From assembly GCF_016587415.1 (NCBI RefSeq), contig NZ_BNJI01000001.1, positions 6,177,501 through 6,241,500 of the forward strand: a stretch of 64,000 bases of DNA, written 5' to 3'. This DNA is from Ktedonobacter sp. SOSP1-85 (GTDB taxonomy: Bacteria > Chloroflexota > Ktedonobacteria > Ktedonobacterales > Ktedonobacteraceae). The notes below the pieces were generated by a model. The model was not told the origin of the DNA, made no database searches, and was given only the letters and a program-made list of their open reading frames with translations. The position numbers and the translations under genes were made by a program. Below, piece after piece: positions 35,258 through 45,265 of the stretch (its first letter is position 1; the number at the start of each line of letters is the position of its first letter).

Positions 35258-36547
35258 CTATGCCGCAGGTGGATTGGCGAACTGAAATGTACTGAGCATA
35301 GGAGCGAAGGCCTGGCCATTAAGGGCATCAAACAGGTCGTCCTGTGCTTGCTGTTCAATAATATAATTTTTGCCATTGTGATTGGTAGAGTAGACAACCA
35401 CGCGTTCGCGCGCGGCTGGATTCTGATCTGATTGATAATAGGCTATTGCCTGGACCCAGGTCTCTCCGCCAATGGTGGTCGCGCTAATGCTCGGCGGTGG
35501 CGTATACCCCGCCTTGGCGCCAAAATTGGTCTGGAGATCGGCGCCAGCCATGTCACTGGCCGAAGACGTTGTAGCCAGAGCCGACTTATAAGACGTGAAC
35601 TGATCTGGCGCCCCTGGATTGGTGAACTGTATGCCCGCTGCATTGGCGGCGGGAGTGACAGTCCAGCCCGCGGGGTACTGGGTCGCGAAGCTAAAGGCTT
35701 TACACTGCGCGTCGCACCAGGCAAAGCCCGGGTTGGGCGGCGGTGTGACCGTTACCGCAGGTGTGGGACTGGGCATTGGGCTGGGTGTAGGGGACGGTTT
35801 GGGTGTCGGGGTGGGTGCCTTTGTCGCCGTCGCTGTTACTTGTGCGCTTGGACCTGGATGCGCCCCCTGGTTGGCAAAAACGGCTATAAGCCCAACAATA
35901 CAGACAAGTACCAGTCCCGCGCAGGCCAGGGCGATAAACAGTGGTGTATTGCTGTTACCCGTGCGTGGGGGCAGTGCTGGCGTTGGATTGAACTGCGTCT
36001 GATTTGCATAGTAACCGCCACTACGCTGCTCTGGATAGTTTCCGGGATTGCTCGCCCCCCCTAAATGGGTAGAGTTTTGCTGGCGAAACTGAGATGGGTG
36101 AGAGCCAGGATAGGGCTGAGTAGGGTTTGGGGCTGCTGATTGCCCACTTAAGAACATTGGTGTGTGGGGAACGGGCTGTTGGTACTCCTGCCCCGGAAGC
36201 GCTGACATGGCCTCCGTGGCATCGCGATAGAAGCCCGTCTGCTGCTGCTGTTGTCCTGGCGATGGTAGCGCCCCAGTTCCAGGGGGATATGGAATTCCGG
36301 ATCCAGAGGCTGAATTCGGTGTTGATGGTAGTGGTGTGGGCCGTAGACCGGACTGCGAGAGTAATCCCGAACGCAATGGTTGGGAGGGGTTTGATTCAAA
36401 TGGCAGTTGTGTGTGGTATGTATCGTGGTTTGCATTTGAGGGATTGGAATTTGTCAATCTTGTCGCACTGGACCTCACTGCTGCCCCGCACTGTCCACAA
36501 TAGACCTCCTCCTGGCTTACCTCATTGCCACACCTGGAACATCTCAT
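35258..36547 (-). CDS. zinc-ribbon membrane protein with low-complexity linkers
   Basis: This 429-aa protein starts with a zinc ribbon (CSRCGNEVSQEEVYCGQCG), then a ~170-residue Pro/Gln/Ser-rich region, one membrane helix (TPLFIALACAGLVLVCIVGL) and a Thr-Pro repeat (ATKAPTPTPKPSPTPSP). A ~150-residue C-terminal domain (PNPGFAWCDAQCKAFSFATQ ...) follows, probably extracytoplasmic, with two cysteines likely in a disulfide. The same plan (ribbon, low-complexity, helix, folded end) recurs in the gene at 53650-55194. Function is unknown. Confidence 0.75.
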   Translation of the reverse strand: MRCSRCGNEVSQEEVYCGQCGAAVRSSATRLTNSNPSNANHDTYHTQLPFESNPSQPLRSGLLSQSGLRPTPLPSTPNSASGSGIPYPPGTGALPSPGQQQQQTGFYRDATEAMSALPGQEYQQPVPHTPMFLSGQSAAPNPTQPYPGSHPSQFRQQNSTHLGGASNPGNYPEQRSGGYYANQTQFNPTPALPPRTGNSNTPLFIALACAGLVLVCIVGLIAVFANQGAHPGPSAQVTATATKAPTPTPKPSPTPSPMPSPTPAVTVTPPPNPGFAWCDAQCKAFSFATQYPAGWTVTPAANAAGIQFTNPGAPDQFTSYKSALATTSSASDMAGADLQTNFGAKAGYTPPPSISATTIGGETWVQAIAYYQSDQNPAARERVVVYSTNHNGKNYIIEQQAQDDLFDALNGQAFAPMLSTFQFANPPAA

Positions 36548-36822
36548 GGTGATATCCTCGCTCCTGGAATTCTCTGAATTTGGACCGGGTATTCTTGGCG
36601 CTCATTATAGCGTATTTGCTTTCATCTGTACAATGGCATTGCTGCTAGCAACAAAACTGTGCTGGATATGCTAGACTATAGAGCAGTTCCCCCGTTCTTT
36701 GTGTAAGACGCTTTTTATGGCCTTATTTCTGTTTGCTATCTAAATACAGCTTACTTGCAAGGTTTATGATGAAGGGCGCGAAGACTGTGATGTTATTTAT
36801 TTGTTGATGAGGGAAAGATGCA

Positions 36823-37170
36823 ATGCACACCCCATGGGGAAAAGCCCAGACAAAACAGCAGCTTGATGAGGGCGTATACTGGGTTACAACGGCGATACAT
36901 GGTGGTCTCCTGATAGAGAAGGAGCGTGCGCAAGCGTTGCTCAGTACCAGGGCATGTCGTATTGGGATGCCCTGGAATGACTTTCTCGCTTTCGAGCAAG
37001 AGCATGCCATGATGGTGGTGTTTTATGAGCAGCCTCAGCTCTATCCCTGGGTCGAAGAGGAGCTCAGTGCAAAGCTGGCTGAAGATGTCTTACGCCTGCG
37101 CTATCCCGACTATTTTTTTAGCGAGAAGACGGTAGAAAAGCGTTACCTGAATGAAAACGCCTCCCACTGA
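36823..37170 (+). CDS. small DUF7007-like protein
   Basis: This 115-aa protein reads MHTPWGKAQTKQQLDEGVYW then VTTAIHGGLLI. The T-PWG-x-AQ...G-x-x-x-V-x-T-x-x-HGG pattern resembles the DUF7007 domain found in phage, plasmid and accessory proteins. The rest contains an acidic aromatic segment (ALLSTRACRIGMPWNDFLAF). Function is unknown. GAGGGAAAGATGC precedes the ATG. Its 3' end overlaps that of the convergent nuclease gene by 28 bp. Confidence 0.65.
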   Translation: MHTPWGKAQTKQQLDEGVYWVTTAIHGGLLIEKERAQALLSTRACRIGMPWNDFLAFEQEHAMMVVFYEQPQLYPWVEEELSAKLAEDVLRLRYPDYFFSEKTVEKRYLNENASH

Positions 37171-38408
37171 ATGGTATTTTTGAAGGCGGCGAACGAGGCC
37201 TGGGCATGCGTGTAGCATTCTTCCGAGGTGAGCATGGCGTTCCCAACCTGTATGCGAGGGTTGGGGACCGCCAACGGGCTTGTTTTGGCGCAGTCATGAT
37301 CTGGCGCTTGCACAGCATAGCCGCTTTTAAGTGCCCAGTCGAGATAGAAAATGCAATTGGTCATGGCTTGCAACGCGCTTTGAAAGTTTGTTGGACAGAG
37401 ACGGTACTGGCAACTATCATTGAGGTTGTAAATGATGAGATCTAGTTCCTGATACAAGGACATTCGTATGTCCTCAAGCATGCCTTTCTCGGTTTTGATA
37501 TAGTCAAGCACATTCCAGCGGGTCTGGAATGCGAGCCAGTAGACCATCAATTGCATGGCATGAAACTCGTTTGGCTGCGCGTTCGCGGCGTATTTCTCGT
37601 CTCGCTCCTGCTTCTCAGCCAGACCCGCAAAGAGGCCTGGTAGCGGCTCGTCTTTTCGCTTACGCACCCCCAGTCCCTTCTTAAACTCAATGATGGCGGG
37701 CCTCTGGCTTACAGATCCGCCCTGTTCCAGGCGTTGCATGCGTACCTGGTCGAACTCGCCGACCAACCCTACATGGCCTCCCCAATCTGTATGGCCCTCG
37801 AAGGTATGCCTGGTTGAGAGCAGTTTTAGCTGGAAGCGTTCCGATGTTGCCAGAACGGTGGCGCCAGTGATCGCGAGTTCGCGTTGATAGAGTAAAAGGG
37901 GATGGATGATAAGTGTATAGAAGCGCCCTTCATGCGCGCAAAGCTCTGCATAAAACATGGCCAGGCGGAGCTTGCCCGCTGCCTGTAGCGCGCCGAGCGC
38001 CTCGGTATGGAGAAAATCAACGAGTTCGGAGGGGTGGGTGAGGAGGGAGGCCTGTTGCTCTTCGGAGAGTGTGCCTTTGGGTTCATGGAGCAGGTTGATG
38101 AGTGTATGGAGAAGGGTACCAACCAGGCGGGGATCAGGTTCGCCACCTGAAAAAAGGCCTTGCTGGCGGACCATGGTAAACTGCCTAGGCTCTTTAGGTC
38201 GCCGTTTACGACGTTGTTCGAGGGAGCAGCAAGGACACTCCAGGTAAGAGGCCAGGGTTGAGTAGCTGACGGGATTGAGAACGAAGGGATTGCGGATATG
38301 TTGGATCTTAAACAAATCCGCATAATTGAGACTTACATATTGTGGGATAGGCTGCGTTGCAGCCTGAGAAGCCGTGAGAATGCTTAGTGTATTGGTAGTG
38401 TGCTTCAT
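37143..38408 (-). CDS. RecB/Cas4-like PD-(D/E)XK nuclease family protein
   Basis: This protein of ~421 aa (435 from a GTG at 38450) shows the order of motifs of RecB-type nucleases: VSYSTLASYLECPCC near the N-terminus, His in VGTLLHTLIN (motif I), Asp in LVGEFDQVRM (motif II), E-x-K in AIIEFKKG (motif III), and the QxxxY motif in HAMQLMVYWLAF. The residue spacing fits exonuclease domains of AddB, Cas4 and related stand-alone enzymes. No helicase or cas genes are adjacent. ATG 38408 and GTG 38450 are both possible starts; neither has a strong site. A strong promoter with an overlapping palindrome lies upstream. Confidence 0.75.
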   Translation of the reverse strand: MKHTTNTLSILTASQAATQPIPQYVSLNYADLFKIQHIRNPFVLNPVSYSTLASYLECPCCSLEQRRKRRPKEPRQFTMVRQQGLFSGGEPDPRLVGTLLHTLINLLHEPKGTLSEEQQASLLTHPSELVDFLHTEALGALQAAGKLRLAMFYAELCAHEGRFYTLIIHPLLLYQRELAITGATVLATSERFQLKLLSTRHTFEGHTDWGGHVGLVGEFDQVRMQRLEQGGSVSQRPAIIEFKKGLGVRKRKDEPLPGLFAGLAEKQERDEKYAANAQPNEFHAMQLMVYWLAFQTRWNVLDYIKTEKGMLEDIRMSLYQELDLIIYNLNDSCQYRLCPTNFQSALQAMTNCIFYLDWALKSGYAVQAPDHDCAKTSPLAVPNPRIQVGNAMLTSEECYTHAQASFAAFKNTIQWEAFSFR

Positions 38409-38451
38409 GCCTCGCCCAGTAGAATCTAGAGGGACGATACCAGGATACACT

Positions 38452-38502
38452 ACAATATATTTCTCATATATATTGTATACATTTATTTATTCAGTTTGTC
38501 AA
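38452..38502 (-). promoter_or_regulatory. strong sigma-70-type promoter with overlapping operator
   Basis: On the minus strand TTGACA (38502-38497) and TATACA (38479-38474) are 17 bases apart, a near-consensus promoter for the nuclease gene. A perfect inverted repeat, ACAATATAT-7-ATATATTGT (38452-38476), covers the -10 end and likely start site, so a repressor could bind there. Confidence 0.75.
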
Positions 38503-38663
38503 CCATCTCAAATAGATAGTGCAAGAAAAATATGAGATTCTAATACATGAAATCGCGAAATTCTAGAGAAATTGTGCTGTAAAGGCTTTTCGGCGCACGC
38601 TCTGTTTTTGTTGCAGTAACCAGGTGTTTCTTTGTGTTCTTTGTGTTTGATTTGCAGTCAGTA

Positions 38664-38684
38664 CCCTACGGCGAAAGCCGAGGG
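38664..38684 (-). repeat. right-end hairpin of tnpB element 2
   Basis: The arms CCCT-CGGC and GCCG-AGGG, with one bulged T, overlap the tnpB stop codon. It is equivalent to 1916-1936 in element 1 with compensatory changes in the inner arms. Confidence 0.75.
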
Positions 38685-39985
38685 CTTGGAGTTGTGTCTG
38701 AACTCCACCGCAACTCAGCATACCTTTTCAGGCGTGCTGCTTTGGCTTCATCGTCCGACACATCAGGGCGTACTGACAAGAGGCCCGTTCCTATCCAGTC
38801 TTGCCGGATAAGAAGCGTTCGCATCGCAATGTTTCTTGCACCAACCAGATCGGCATGGAGCGTGTACTGACAATTCTGACAGAGAAAGAGCAAGCCCTTG
38901 TGAGGGCGATTCTCTTTGCAGGTGTGCCCACATTTGGGGCAAGACTGCGAGGTATAGTTGGCATCCACCTTGATTGCCATACTTTGATGCAAGAGCGCTT
39001 TATAGGCGATCATCGCGTGCAACTCACCAAAAGCCCATTTGGAGAAGGTACGATTGGCTTTTCGCTGTTTGGCACTGGCTTGTTTGCCTTTCCGTCGTGT
39101 GGTCCGCTCTCGAATGTCTGTCAGATGCTCCAGTCCAATCAAGCTTTGAGAATAGTGGGTAACAATCCGTTTACTCACTACATGATTGGCGTTGGCTTTC
39201 AACCGTCTCTCTCGTCCACTGATGGCGACGAGCCTTCTCGTCGCGGAACGAGTGCCTTTCTTTTGCAGACGCTTTCTCAGTCGTGCGTAGTGGTGAGACC
39301 TGGTAATAGGAGAGATGTCAGCATGGAAGGTGCAATCGCCTTGCATCGTCGCCGTGACGGCAAGGTATCGCATCCCCACATCCACGCCAACGACTTGCTT
39401 GTGCGTTTCTGGGGTAGGATCAGCCGTCTCCACTTCCAGGGTGACGAGCAAGTAAAACTGCTTCTTGGGCTTGTCATACCAAAGTTTCGATGCACCTATC
39501 TCCGTACCACGCTGGATCAATGCCACGTGCTTGTCATAGCCAGTATAGGGAACCTTGACCCGTCCCTCAAGAGTGAGGAGACTCACCTGCTGCTCTTTCT
39601 TGAACGTGTAGTCCTTCTTATACTGGTAGGTCAACGTGGGGGAGAGAAACGTAGGAGCCTTATCAAGCCCTTTGTACCGCTTTTTGGTCGTCTTTGCCTT
39701 ACGATGGGCAGCATTGTTCTTCACCTTTGTCCAGAGAGCTTTATAAGTGGCTCCGACTTGGCGAGGAACAGAACAGGCCATTTGTGAGGGAAGGTGAAAA
39801 CGGAGGCGAATCTCATCATACGTGCCATCTTGCAGACGAACAGCATTACTCATCTTGCCATTCTCAAAGGCATATGTACTGACATAATTGAGAGCATCAC
39901 GATATGCCAGTTGTGTCTCACGTAATGCCTTGAATTGCTCGGGTGTTGTATTCAATTTGAGTTTCGCTGTTAACACCGTTTTCAT
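38666..39985 (-). CDS. tnpB: TnpB RNA-guided nuclease, copy 2
   Basis: This 439-aa TnpB is collinear with the copy at 1909-3231. RuvC-I is in VGVDVGMRYLAV, RuvC-II Glu in LIGLEHLTDI, the zinc ribbon in CPKCGHTCKENRP...CQNCQ, and RuvC-III Asp in LHADLVGARN. All catalytic residues are kept, so it is probably active with its own reRNA. The last ~12 residues differ from copy 1 because they are encoded by the right-end hairpin. Confidence 0.95.
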   Translation of the reverse strand: MKTVLTAKLKLNTTPEQFKALRETQLAYRDALNYVSTYAFENGKMSNAVRLQDGTYDEIRLRFHLPSQMACSVPRQVGATYKALWTKVKNNAAHRKAKTTKKRYKGLDKAPTFLSPTLTYQYKKDYTFKKEQQVSLLTLEGRVKVPYTGYDKHVALIQRGTEIGASKLWYDKPKKQFYLLVTLEVETADPTPETHKQVVGVDVGMRYLAVTATMQGDCTFHADISPITRSHHYARLRKRLQKKGTRSATRRLVAISGRERRLKANANHVVSKRIVTHYSQSLIGLEHLTDIRERTTRRKGKQASAKQRKANRTFSKWAFGELHAMIAYKALLHQSMAIKVDANYTSQSCPKCGHTCKENRPHKGLLFLCQNCQYTLHADLVGARNIAMRTLLIRQDWIGTGLLSVRPDVSDDEAKAARLKRYAELRWSSDTTPSPRLSP

Positions 39986-40086
39986 GCTTTAGAGCATATC
40001 ATAGTTTTCATCTACCTGTCAATAGAAAAGGAGCAGATGAAAGAATGTCTACGGTGTCTCTCACCCAAGCCACCGACAAAGGAACG

Positions 40087-40132
40087 CCGCATTCCTCCCC
40101 ATGCCTGAAAGGGCAGGGGCATCCTGCGGCGG
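40087..40132 (-). repeat. left-end hairpin of tnpB element 2
   Basis: On the minus strand CGCCGCA and TGCGGCG form the outer stem, and CCCC-T-GCC with GGC-AT-GGGG the inner stem, about 45 bases in total with small bulges. It is next to the inferred left end of element 2 and is the counterpart of 3324-3362. Confidence 0.65.
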
Positions 40133-40320
40133 TTTCGGTGAAGAATAATTTATATTTATTTTGAGCCCTCTTAACCCCATGCCTAAGAATGAATACGCCA
40201 AAGGCAACGCCGCACTCCATAAAGCCTCCCACGTATTGTATACTGGAAAAATGTTTGCCTGTCATCGATGCAGGCATCTATGTCATGCCCACATAGTATT
40301 TGTTAGAGGGAGATCTTTAC

Positions 40321-41294
40321 ATGATCGTTGATATGCCTCTCGCGGAACTTGAGCAGTACCGTCCCGCGCTCACCGCCTCAGTCGATTTTGACGCCTTCTG
40401 GCAGGCGACGCTGGCCGAAAGCGATGCCCGGCCCCTGGACGCCCAGTTTGAAGTCCAGCCCTATGTCGTCGACCGGGTAACGGCCTATGATGTGCGTTAC
40501 AACGCGTATGATGAGCGGACGCGTGTCGCAGGATGGTACATTGTGCCGAACGAAGGCTATCGCCTGGAGAAAGATGGCAAAATCCCGACGATTGTGCAGT
40601 ATCATGGGTATTCTGGCGGTCGGGGACATATCGCATCATATCTGCACTGGGCCTTACAGGGCTACGCGGTATTGACGGTCGATACGCGTGGCCAGGACGG
40701 CCAGACGCCCGATAACTACCCCTATTCTGGTGGTGGCTTCGTTGGTTTTATGACCAAGGGTCTCAGCGATCCGCGTGAGTATTACTACCGGCATGCATAT
40801 ATCGATTGTGTGCGTGCTATTGATGTTGTGCGTTCGCTGCCCGAGACTGGCGACATTATCATCACGGGTGGAAGTCAGGGGGGCGGCCTGACCCTGGCGG
40901 TGGCGGCACTGGCTCAGAACAAAGGGATTGTCGCGGCTATGCCAGATGTGCCTTTCCTCTGCCACTTCCAGCGCTCTATCGAGGTATTCGGCGCGGGTCC
41001 CTATCACGAACTTGTGGACCTCTGGAAGCGGCGCCCCCACACGGTCGAAGCGAGTTATCAAACATTGAGCTATTTCGATGGGATGAACTTTGCGCCGCGC
41101 ATCACCTGCCCGGTCTTACTCTCCATTGCCCTGCTGGATACGATCTGCCCCCCTCAAGCGGGTTCGCCGTCTATAACCATCTTGGTGGTGAGAAAGAGCT
41201 CAAAGTCTACCCGTTTAATGGCCATGAGGGTGGGAGCGTCATTCACGATGAAGAGAAATATCGCTTTGCGCGCAAGATGTTCCAGCTCGCATAA
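40321..41294 (+). pseudogene. acetyl-xylan/cephalosporin-C-type esterase (AXE1), frameshifted
   Basis: The ATG at 40321 follows GAGGGAGATC. Residues 1-~279 match the AXE1 alpha/beta-hydrolase family, with nucleophile S185 in ITGGSQGGGL and Asp273 in LLDTICPPQ. The final segment with the catalytic His (VYPFNGHEGGSVIHDEEKYR, ending FARKMFQLA, stop at 41294) is in another frame. A one-base loss between about 41154 and 41163, in the G/C-rich CTCAAGCGGGTTC, explains this. Corrected, the protein is ~324 aa, the usual family length. As written, translation continues to 41364 with unrelated residues and no catalytic His. It is either a sequencing error or a recent mutation. Confidence 0.85.
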
Positions 41295-41304
41295 GCATGC
41301 TTTG

Positions 41305-41775
41305 TTATTGGAAAATGATCTCCAGGCGTTGCAGGCCCTCGCGTTCATAGTGAAAATAGCCTAGCAGCTTCTCGTTTGCCAACTCCTGGGCCTGGTTGAA
41401 GGGTCCGCAGACAATCAGCCAGGCCCAGGGAATGCCCTGTTCAGCGTTGACGCGGCGCATGTTGTCGCTATCCGTACTGCTGGCCTGAGCATAGCCTGTT
41501 GGGTGACTGTGGTAGACCCCAATGAGTCGTCCCGGATAGCTCATCTCTACTGTTAAGAGTTCCTGAGGATCAAACTCGAAGTAGACAGGCGAGTTTGCGG
41601 TATTGGCCAGTGGATGCGCGTGTTCTATACACCAGTTGCCCTCCTCATCCATGATCCCCAGGAGGGCACCACAGGCTTCAATATGTGCGCGCTGATGCAC
41701 ATCTTGATATATCTCCTCCCGAGCCTCCTGGCTGAGGATGATATGGGTATGGGAAGAACGTTGCTGCTTTTTCAT
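41305..41775 (-). CDS. JAMM/MPN+ metallopeptidase-like protein
   Basis: The 156-aa protein has a complete JAMM motif: Glu in HIEACGALLG, then H-S-H-P-x7-S-x-x-D in VYHSHPTGYAQASSTDSDN. This binds catalytic zinc in isopeptidases of the Mov34/RadC/Prok-JAB family (M67). Prokaryotic members process ubiquitin-like or sulfur-carrier proteins (for example cysteine release in Mec+-type pathways), but no carrier-protein gene lies nearby. It is convergent with the esterase gene, with 10 bp between. Confidence 0.88.
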   Translation of the reverse strand: MKKQQRSSHTHIILSQEAREEIYQDVHQRAHIEACGALLGIMDEEGNWCIEHAHPLANTANSPVYFEFDPQELLTVEMSYPGRLIGVYHSHPTGYAQASSTDSDNMRRVNAEQGIPWAWLIVCGPFNQAQELANEKLLGYFHYEREGLQRLEIIFQ

Positions 41776-41956
41776 GATGGTGTTGATTCTACTACTTTTC
41801 TAATAGCAAATGCCACATAGCGAGCGCATATCCGTTTGATGAAAGCTTTGTCCTTTTAAAGGCAATAGCACAGATACTATAGCATATCGACCAAGCGTTA
41901 ATTGTTGCCTTGCGGGACTCGATGCTACAATGTTCGCACAGGAACCCCAAATCCTT

Positions 41957-42047
41957 CTTATGCGAAAGCCAACCCCCATTCGGGGCACAGCGCCACTGTC
42001 GTGGCTAGCGCTCCCCCCATTCGGGGACAAGCGCGCTCAGGTTTTCG
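41957..42047 (+). repeat. palindromic leader element, copy C
   Basis: This copy starts CTTATGCGAAAGCCAA and ends GCGCTCAGGTTTTCG. It holds two CCCCCATTCGGGG mini-hairpins and CGCCACTGTCGTGGC between them, making it the longest copy. It ends 37 bp before the ATG of the alpha-mannosidase gene. Confidence 0.85.
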
Positions 42048-42084
42048 AAAGGAAGCAATGGGAAAGAGAGGATAGAAAATATTT

Positions 42085-45000
42085 ATGCCGCTTACCGAGA
42101 AAAAGCTAAGGGCTGCGATTAAGCGTATGGCTCAAGCGATGGAGGGACCGCGCCGTCAACTCCAACCCATTCTGCATGCCCCGGCTACTGGCCCAATGAC
42201 GCCACCCCCCCTCCAGATGATGCGGCGTGGCAACCTTTAGAACTCGGCCAGGTGTGGGGACGTAAACACGCGACAACCTGGCTACAGACCTCCGTGCAGG
42301 CTCCTGACTCGTGGCAAGGCCAGGCCCTCGTGCTACAGTTGCATTGGCCGCAGTCGGAGGATGATGCTCTGTTACTGCGCCTGGAAGCGACAGTCTTTCT
42401 GGATGGGCAGGCCATCGGCGCCTTTGACTGGCGCCACCGGCAGTTGCTGCTGCCTGAGCAGGTGGGTGATGGGCAAGCGCACCAGCTCATGATCCAGGTC
42501 TATACCTATATCCCGCTGCTTTTTGAGGGCTTGACGTTGCATGCGCGCAACGAAACAGTATGGCAACTCTACCATACGCTGCACACAGTCTTTGAAGCGG
42601 CGCTGTCGCTTGACGAAAATGACCTTGTGCGCCACACCTTCACTGAACGCTTAAATCAGGCGCATACGCTGCTTGATCTCCGCGAAGGGTATGCGAGTGC
42701 GCGCTTCATTCAATCGGCTCAAGAGGCCTTGAAGCTTCTCCAGGAGCAGCTCGCGGACGGCTTGAACGCGGGGACGCGCCCCCATATGATCGTTACAGGA
42801 CACGCGCACCTGGACCTGGCCTGGCAATGGCCGTACTGGCGCTCGCACCAGAAGATCTCCCATACGCTCGCCAATGTGCTGAGCTTGATGGAGCGCTATC
42901 CCGATTACTATTATGCCCATAGCCAGCCCCAGGCGCTGCAATGGGTCAAAGAAGATCTGCCTGAGCTCTACGAGCGGGTGAAGCAGCGTATTGCGGAGGG
43001 GCGGATCGAGCTGGTGGGCGCCATGTGGGTTGAGGCCGATTGTAACCTGACTTCGGGCGAATCGCTGGTACGCCAGGTGCTGCACGGCACGCGCTTTATG
43101 GAAGAGGAATTTGGTTATGCGCCACGCTATATCTGGCTGCCGGATGTCTTTGGCTATAGCGCGGCAATGCCTCAGATCATGCGCGGCTGTGATATCCCGG
43201 TCTTTATGACCACGAAGATCAGCTGGAACCAATTTAACCGTATGCCATGCGATACCTTCCGCTGGCGTGGTATCGATGGGACAGAGGTGCTGACGCACTT
43301 TGTGACCGCGCCCGACGTCTCAACGGTCAGCACCTACTATACCTATAATGGTCCCTTCCGCGCCTCGGATATCTGGGGGACCTGGAAGAATTATCGCCAG
43401 CAGCAGATCAATGACGAATTACTCTACCTCTGTGGTTGGGGTGATGGTGGTGGTGGTCCCGAAGAGCATCAGCTTGAGCGCTCGCTTGTACTTCGTGACT
43501 TGCCAGGCTTCCCCACGGTGGAGATGGGACGCGTGGATCGCTACTTCGATGATCTCTATGAGCGCGTCTGGGAGCATCCCGAATTGCCAAACTGGGTGGG
43601 CGAGCTCTACCTTGAGTATCACCGGGGAACCTATACCTCGCAGGCACGCACCAAGCAGGGCAATCGCCGGGCCGAACTCTATCTGCGCGAGGTTGAACTG
43701 CTCAATGCCTGGGGAAGCCTCTATGGCATGCAAACGCGCCAGGAGCGCGTGAATGAGGCCTGGAAACTGGTGCTACTGAATCAGTTCCATGATGTCCTGC
43801 CCGGCTCGTCGATTGCCGAGGTCTATGAGGACGCCTTGCGCCTCTATCAGGAGGCGCATGCGATTGCCTCCGAGGTACGCGACGAGGCTATCACATGCCT
43901 GGCCAGTTCCCTGGGCTGGAGGGCGGCACAACCAGGCTTACTGAATACGCTTCCCTGGGAGCGCACCGATCCCGTCCAGATCGTGCTGACTGCTGTCGAC
44001 GCGGAGACGCTGCCAGAGGGACAGCAGGTGGAAGACTGGGACGGCCAGAAGTATCTCTTACTTGATACGGTTAAGGTCCCTTCAATGGGCTTTGCCACGC
44101 TTGAGGCCGCTGAAACTGGGGTATCGGAGAGCGCCTGCCGGGCTTCTGTGGATGCCAATGGACAGATTACCCTCCAGAACGCCTACTATGAGCTGAACTT
44201 GACGGCAAACGGCGAGATTGAGCGCCTCTATGATAAACTGGCTGAGCGCGATGTGCTGGCGCAGGGGCAAACGGGCAATCAGTTGATTGCGTTTGAGGAT
44301 CGTCCCTTGAACTTTGATGCCTGGGATATCGATCTCTTCTATGAAGAGAAGCCTTATCCCTTGTTGGAGGCGGCGAGCGTGCGCGTGATCGAGGAGGGTC
44401 CCATCCGGGCGACGGTTGAGGTGGTGCGCCCCTTCATGGCCTCACGTGTCACCCAGCGCATCTCTCTCTGGCGCCACTCGGCGCGTATCGATTTCGTGAC
44501 AGAGATTGATTGGCATGAACACCAGACCGTCCTGAAAGCCGCCTTCCCCGTAGCGATTAACAGTGCCCAGGCGACGTATGAGATCCAGTTTGGGCATATT
44601 CAGCGACCGACGCATCGCAATACTTCGTGGGATATGGCGCGCTTCGAGGTCTGCGCCCATCGCTGGATTGATCTCAGCGAGAGCGGCTATGGCGTGAGCC
44701 TGCTGAACGATAGCAAGTATGGCCATGATGTGCATGATAATGTCATGCGCCTGACGCTCTTGAAATCTGGCATCAGTCCAGATCCAGAGGCTGACCAGGG
44801 GTTGCATCGCTTCACCTATAGCCTCTTGCCACACCAGGGAGATTGGCGCGAAGCGGGTGTGGAGCGCCGTGCGTATGAGCTAAATGTTCCGGTGCTGCTG
44901 GCGCAGGGGACGACCCAGCCCACTGCTGCCAGAGCAACGTCGTCGGCTTCATTCTTGCAGACCGACTGCCCACATATTATTGTGGAGACGGTCAAGCCTG

Positions 45001-45221
45001 CAGAGGATGGCGATGGTCTCATCGTGCGTCTTTATGAAGCACACAATCGGCGTGGAAAGGCCACTTTGCGCTTTGCCTCCTCCATCGTTTCCGCGCAGGA
45101 GTGTAACCTGCTGGAGAAGCCACAGGGAGAGGCACAGTATGAAGGCAAGACTCTGTCCTTCGCCGTGCGCCCCTTCGAGATTAAAACCTTCCGCGTCCAT
45201 CTGACCTCCCCCGAGGCATAA
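42085..45221 (+). pseudogene. alpha-mannosidase (GH38), N-terminal frameshift
   Basis: The ATG at 42085 starts MPLTEKKLRAAIKRMAQAME. The frame is lost near 42176-42183 in CATGCCCCGG, and the rest of the protein (GYWPNDATPPPDDAAWQPLE onward) continues in another frame to 45221. One extra C there would restore a ~1045-aa enzyme. GH38 features are clear: zinc ligands in GHAHLDLAWQWP, nucleophile Asp in VGAMWVEADCNLTSGES, LWLPDVFG-type segment (IWLPDVFGYSAAMPQIM), and zinc His in LLNQFHDVLPGSS. GH38 retaining enzymes release alpha-mannose from glycans. The catalytic part could still be made from an internal start (GTG 42252), but the N-terminal domain would be missing. Confidence 0.88.
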
Positions 45222-45229
45222 AGCCTTCT

Positions 45230-45259
45230 TGTCGGGTCCACGCTTGCATGGACCCGACA
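45230..45259. terminator. hairpin after the alpha-mannosidase gene
   Basis: TGTCGGGTCCA and TGGACCCGACA form an 11-bp stem with an 8-base loop, 8 bp after the mannosidase stop and just before the convergent HAD gene's stop. Confidence 0.75.
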
Positions 45260-45265
45260 GGGGAC

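Larger units (their letters stand above)
38645..40133 (-). mobile_element. solo tnpB insertion sequence, copy 2
   Basis: This is a paralogue of element 1. The right end is placed after ...AATCAAAC by alignment of the tail behind the right-end hairpin with element 1, and the left end near ...CGAAAC|CGCCGCAGG, again ending in AAC. A long imperfect hairpin (CGCCGCA...CCCCTGCC / GGCATGGGG...TGCGGCG) lies at 40087-40132. The ends are estimates. No tnpA. It sits between the nuclease gene's promoter and the esterase gene and interrupts no recognisable gene. Confidence 0.7.

Noticed and set aside
37143..38450. Calling the nuclease a Cas4 of a CRISPR system
   Set aside because: No cas1/cas2 genes or repeat arrays are in the window, and the C-terminal cysteine cluster of Cas4 is not clear.
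40008..40277. 89-codon minus-strand ORF in the left end of tnpB element 2
   Set aside because: It runs through the terminal hairpin, lacks a ribosome site and shows no family features.
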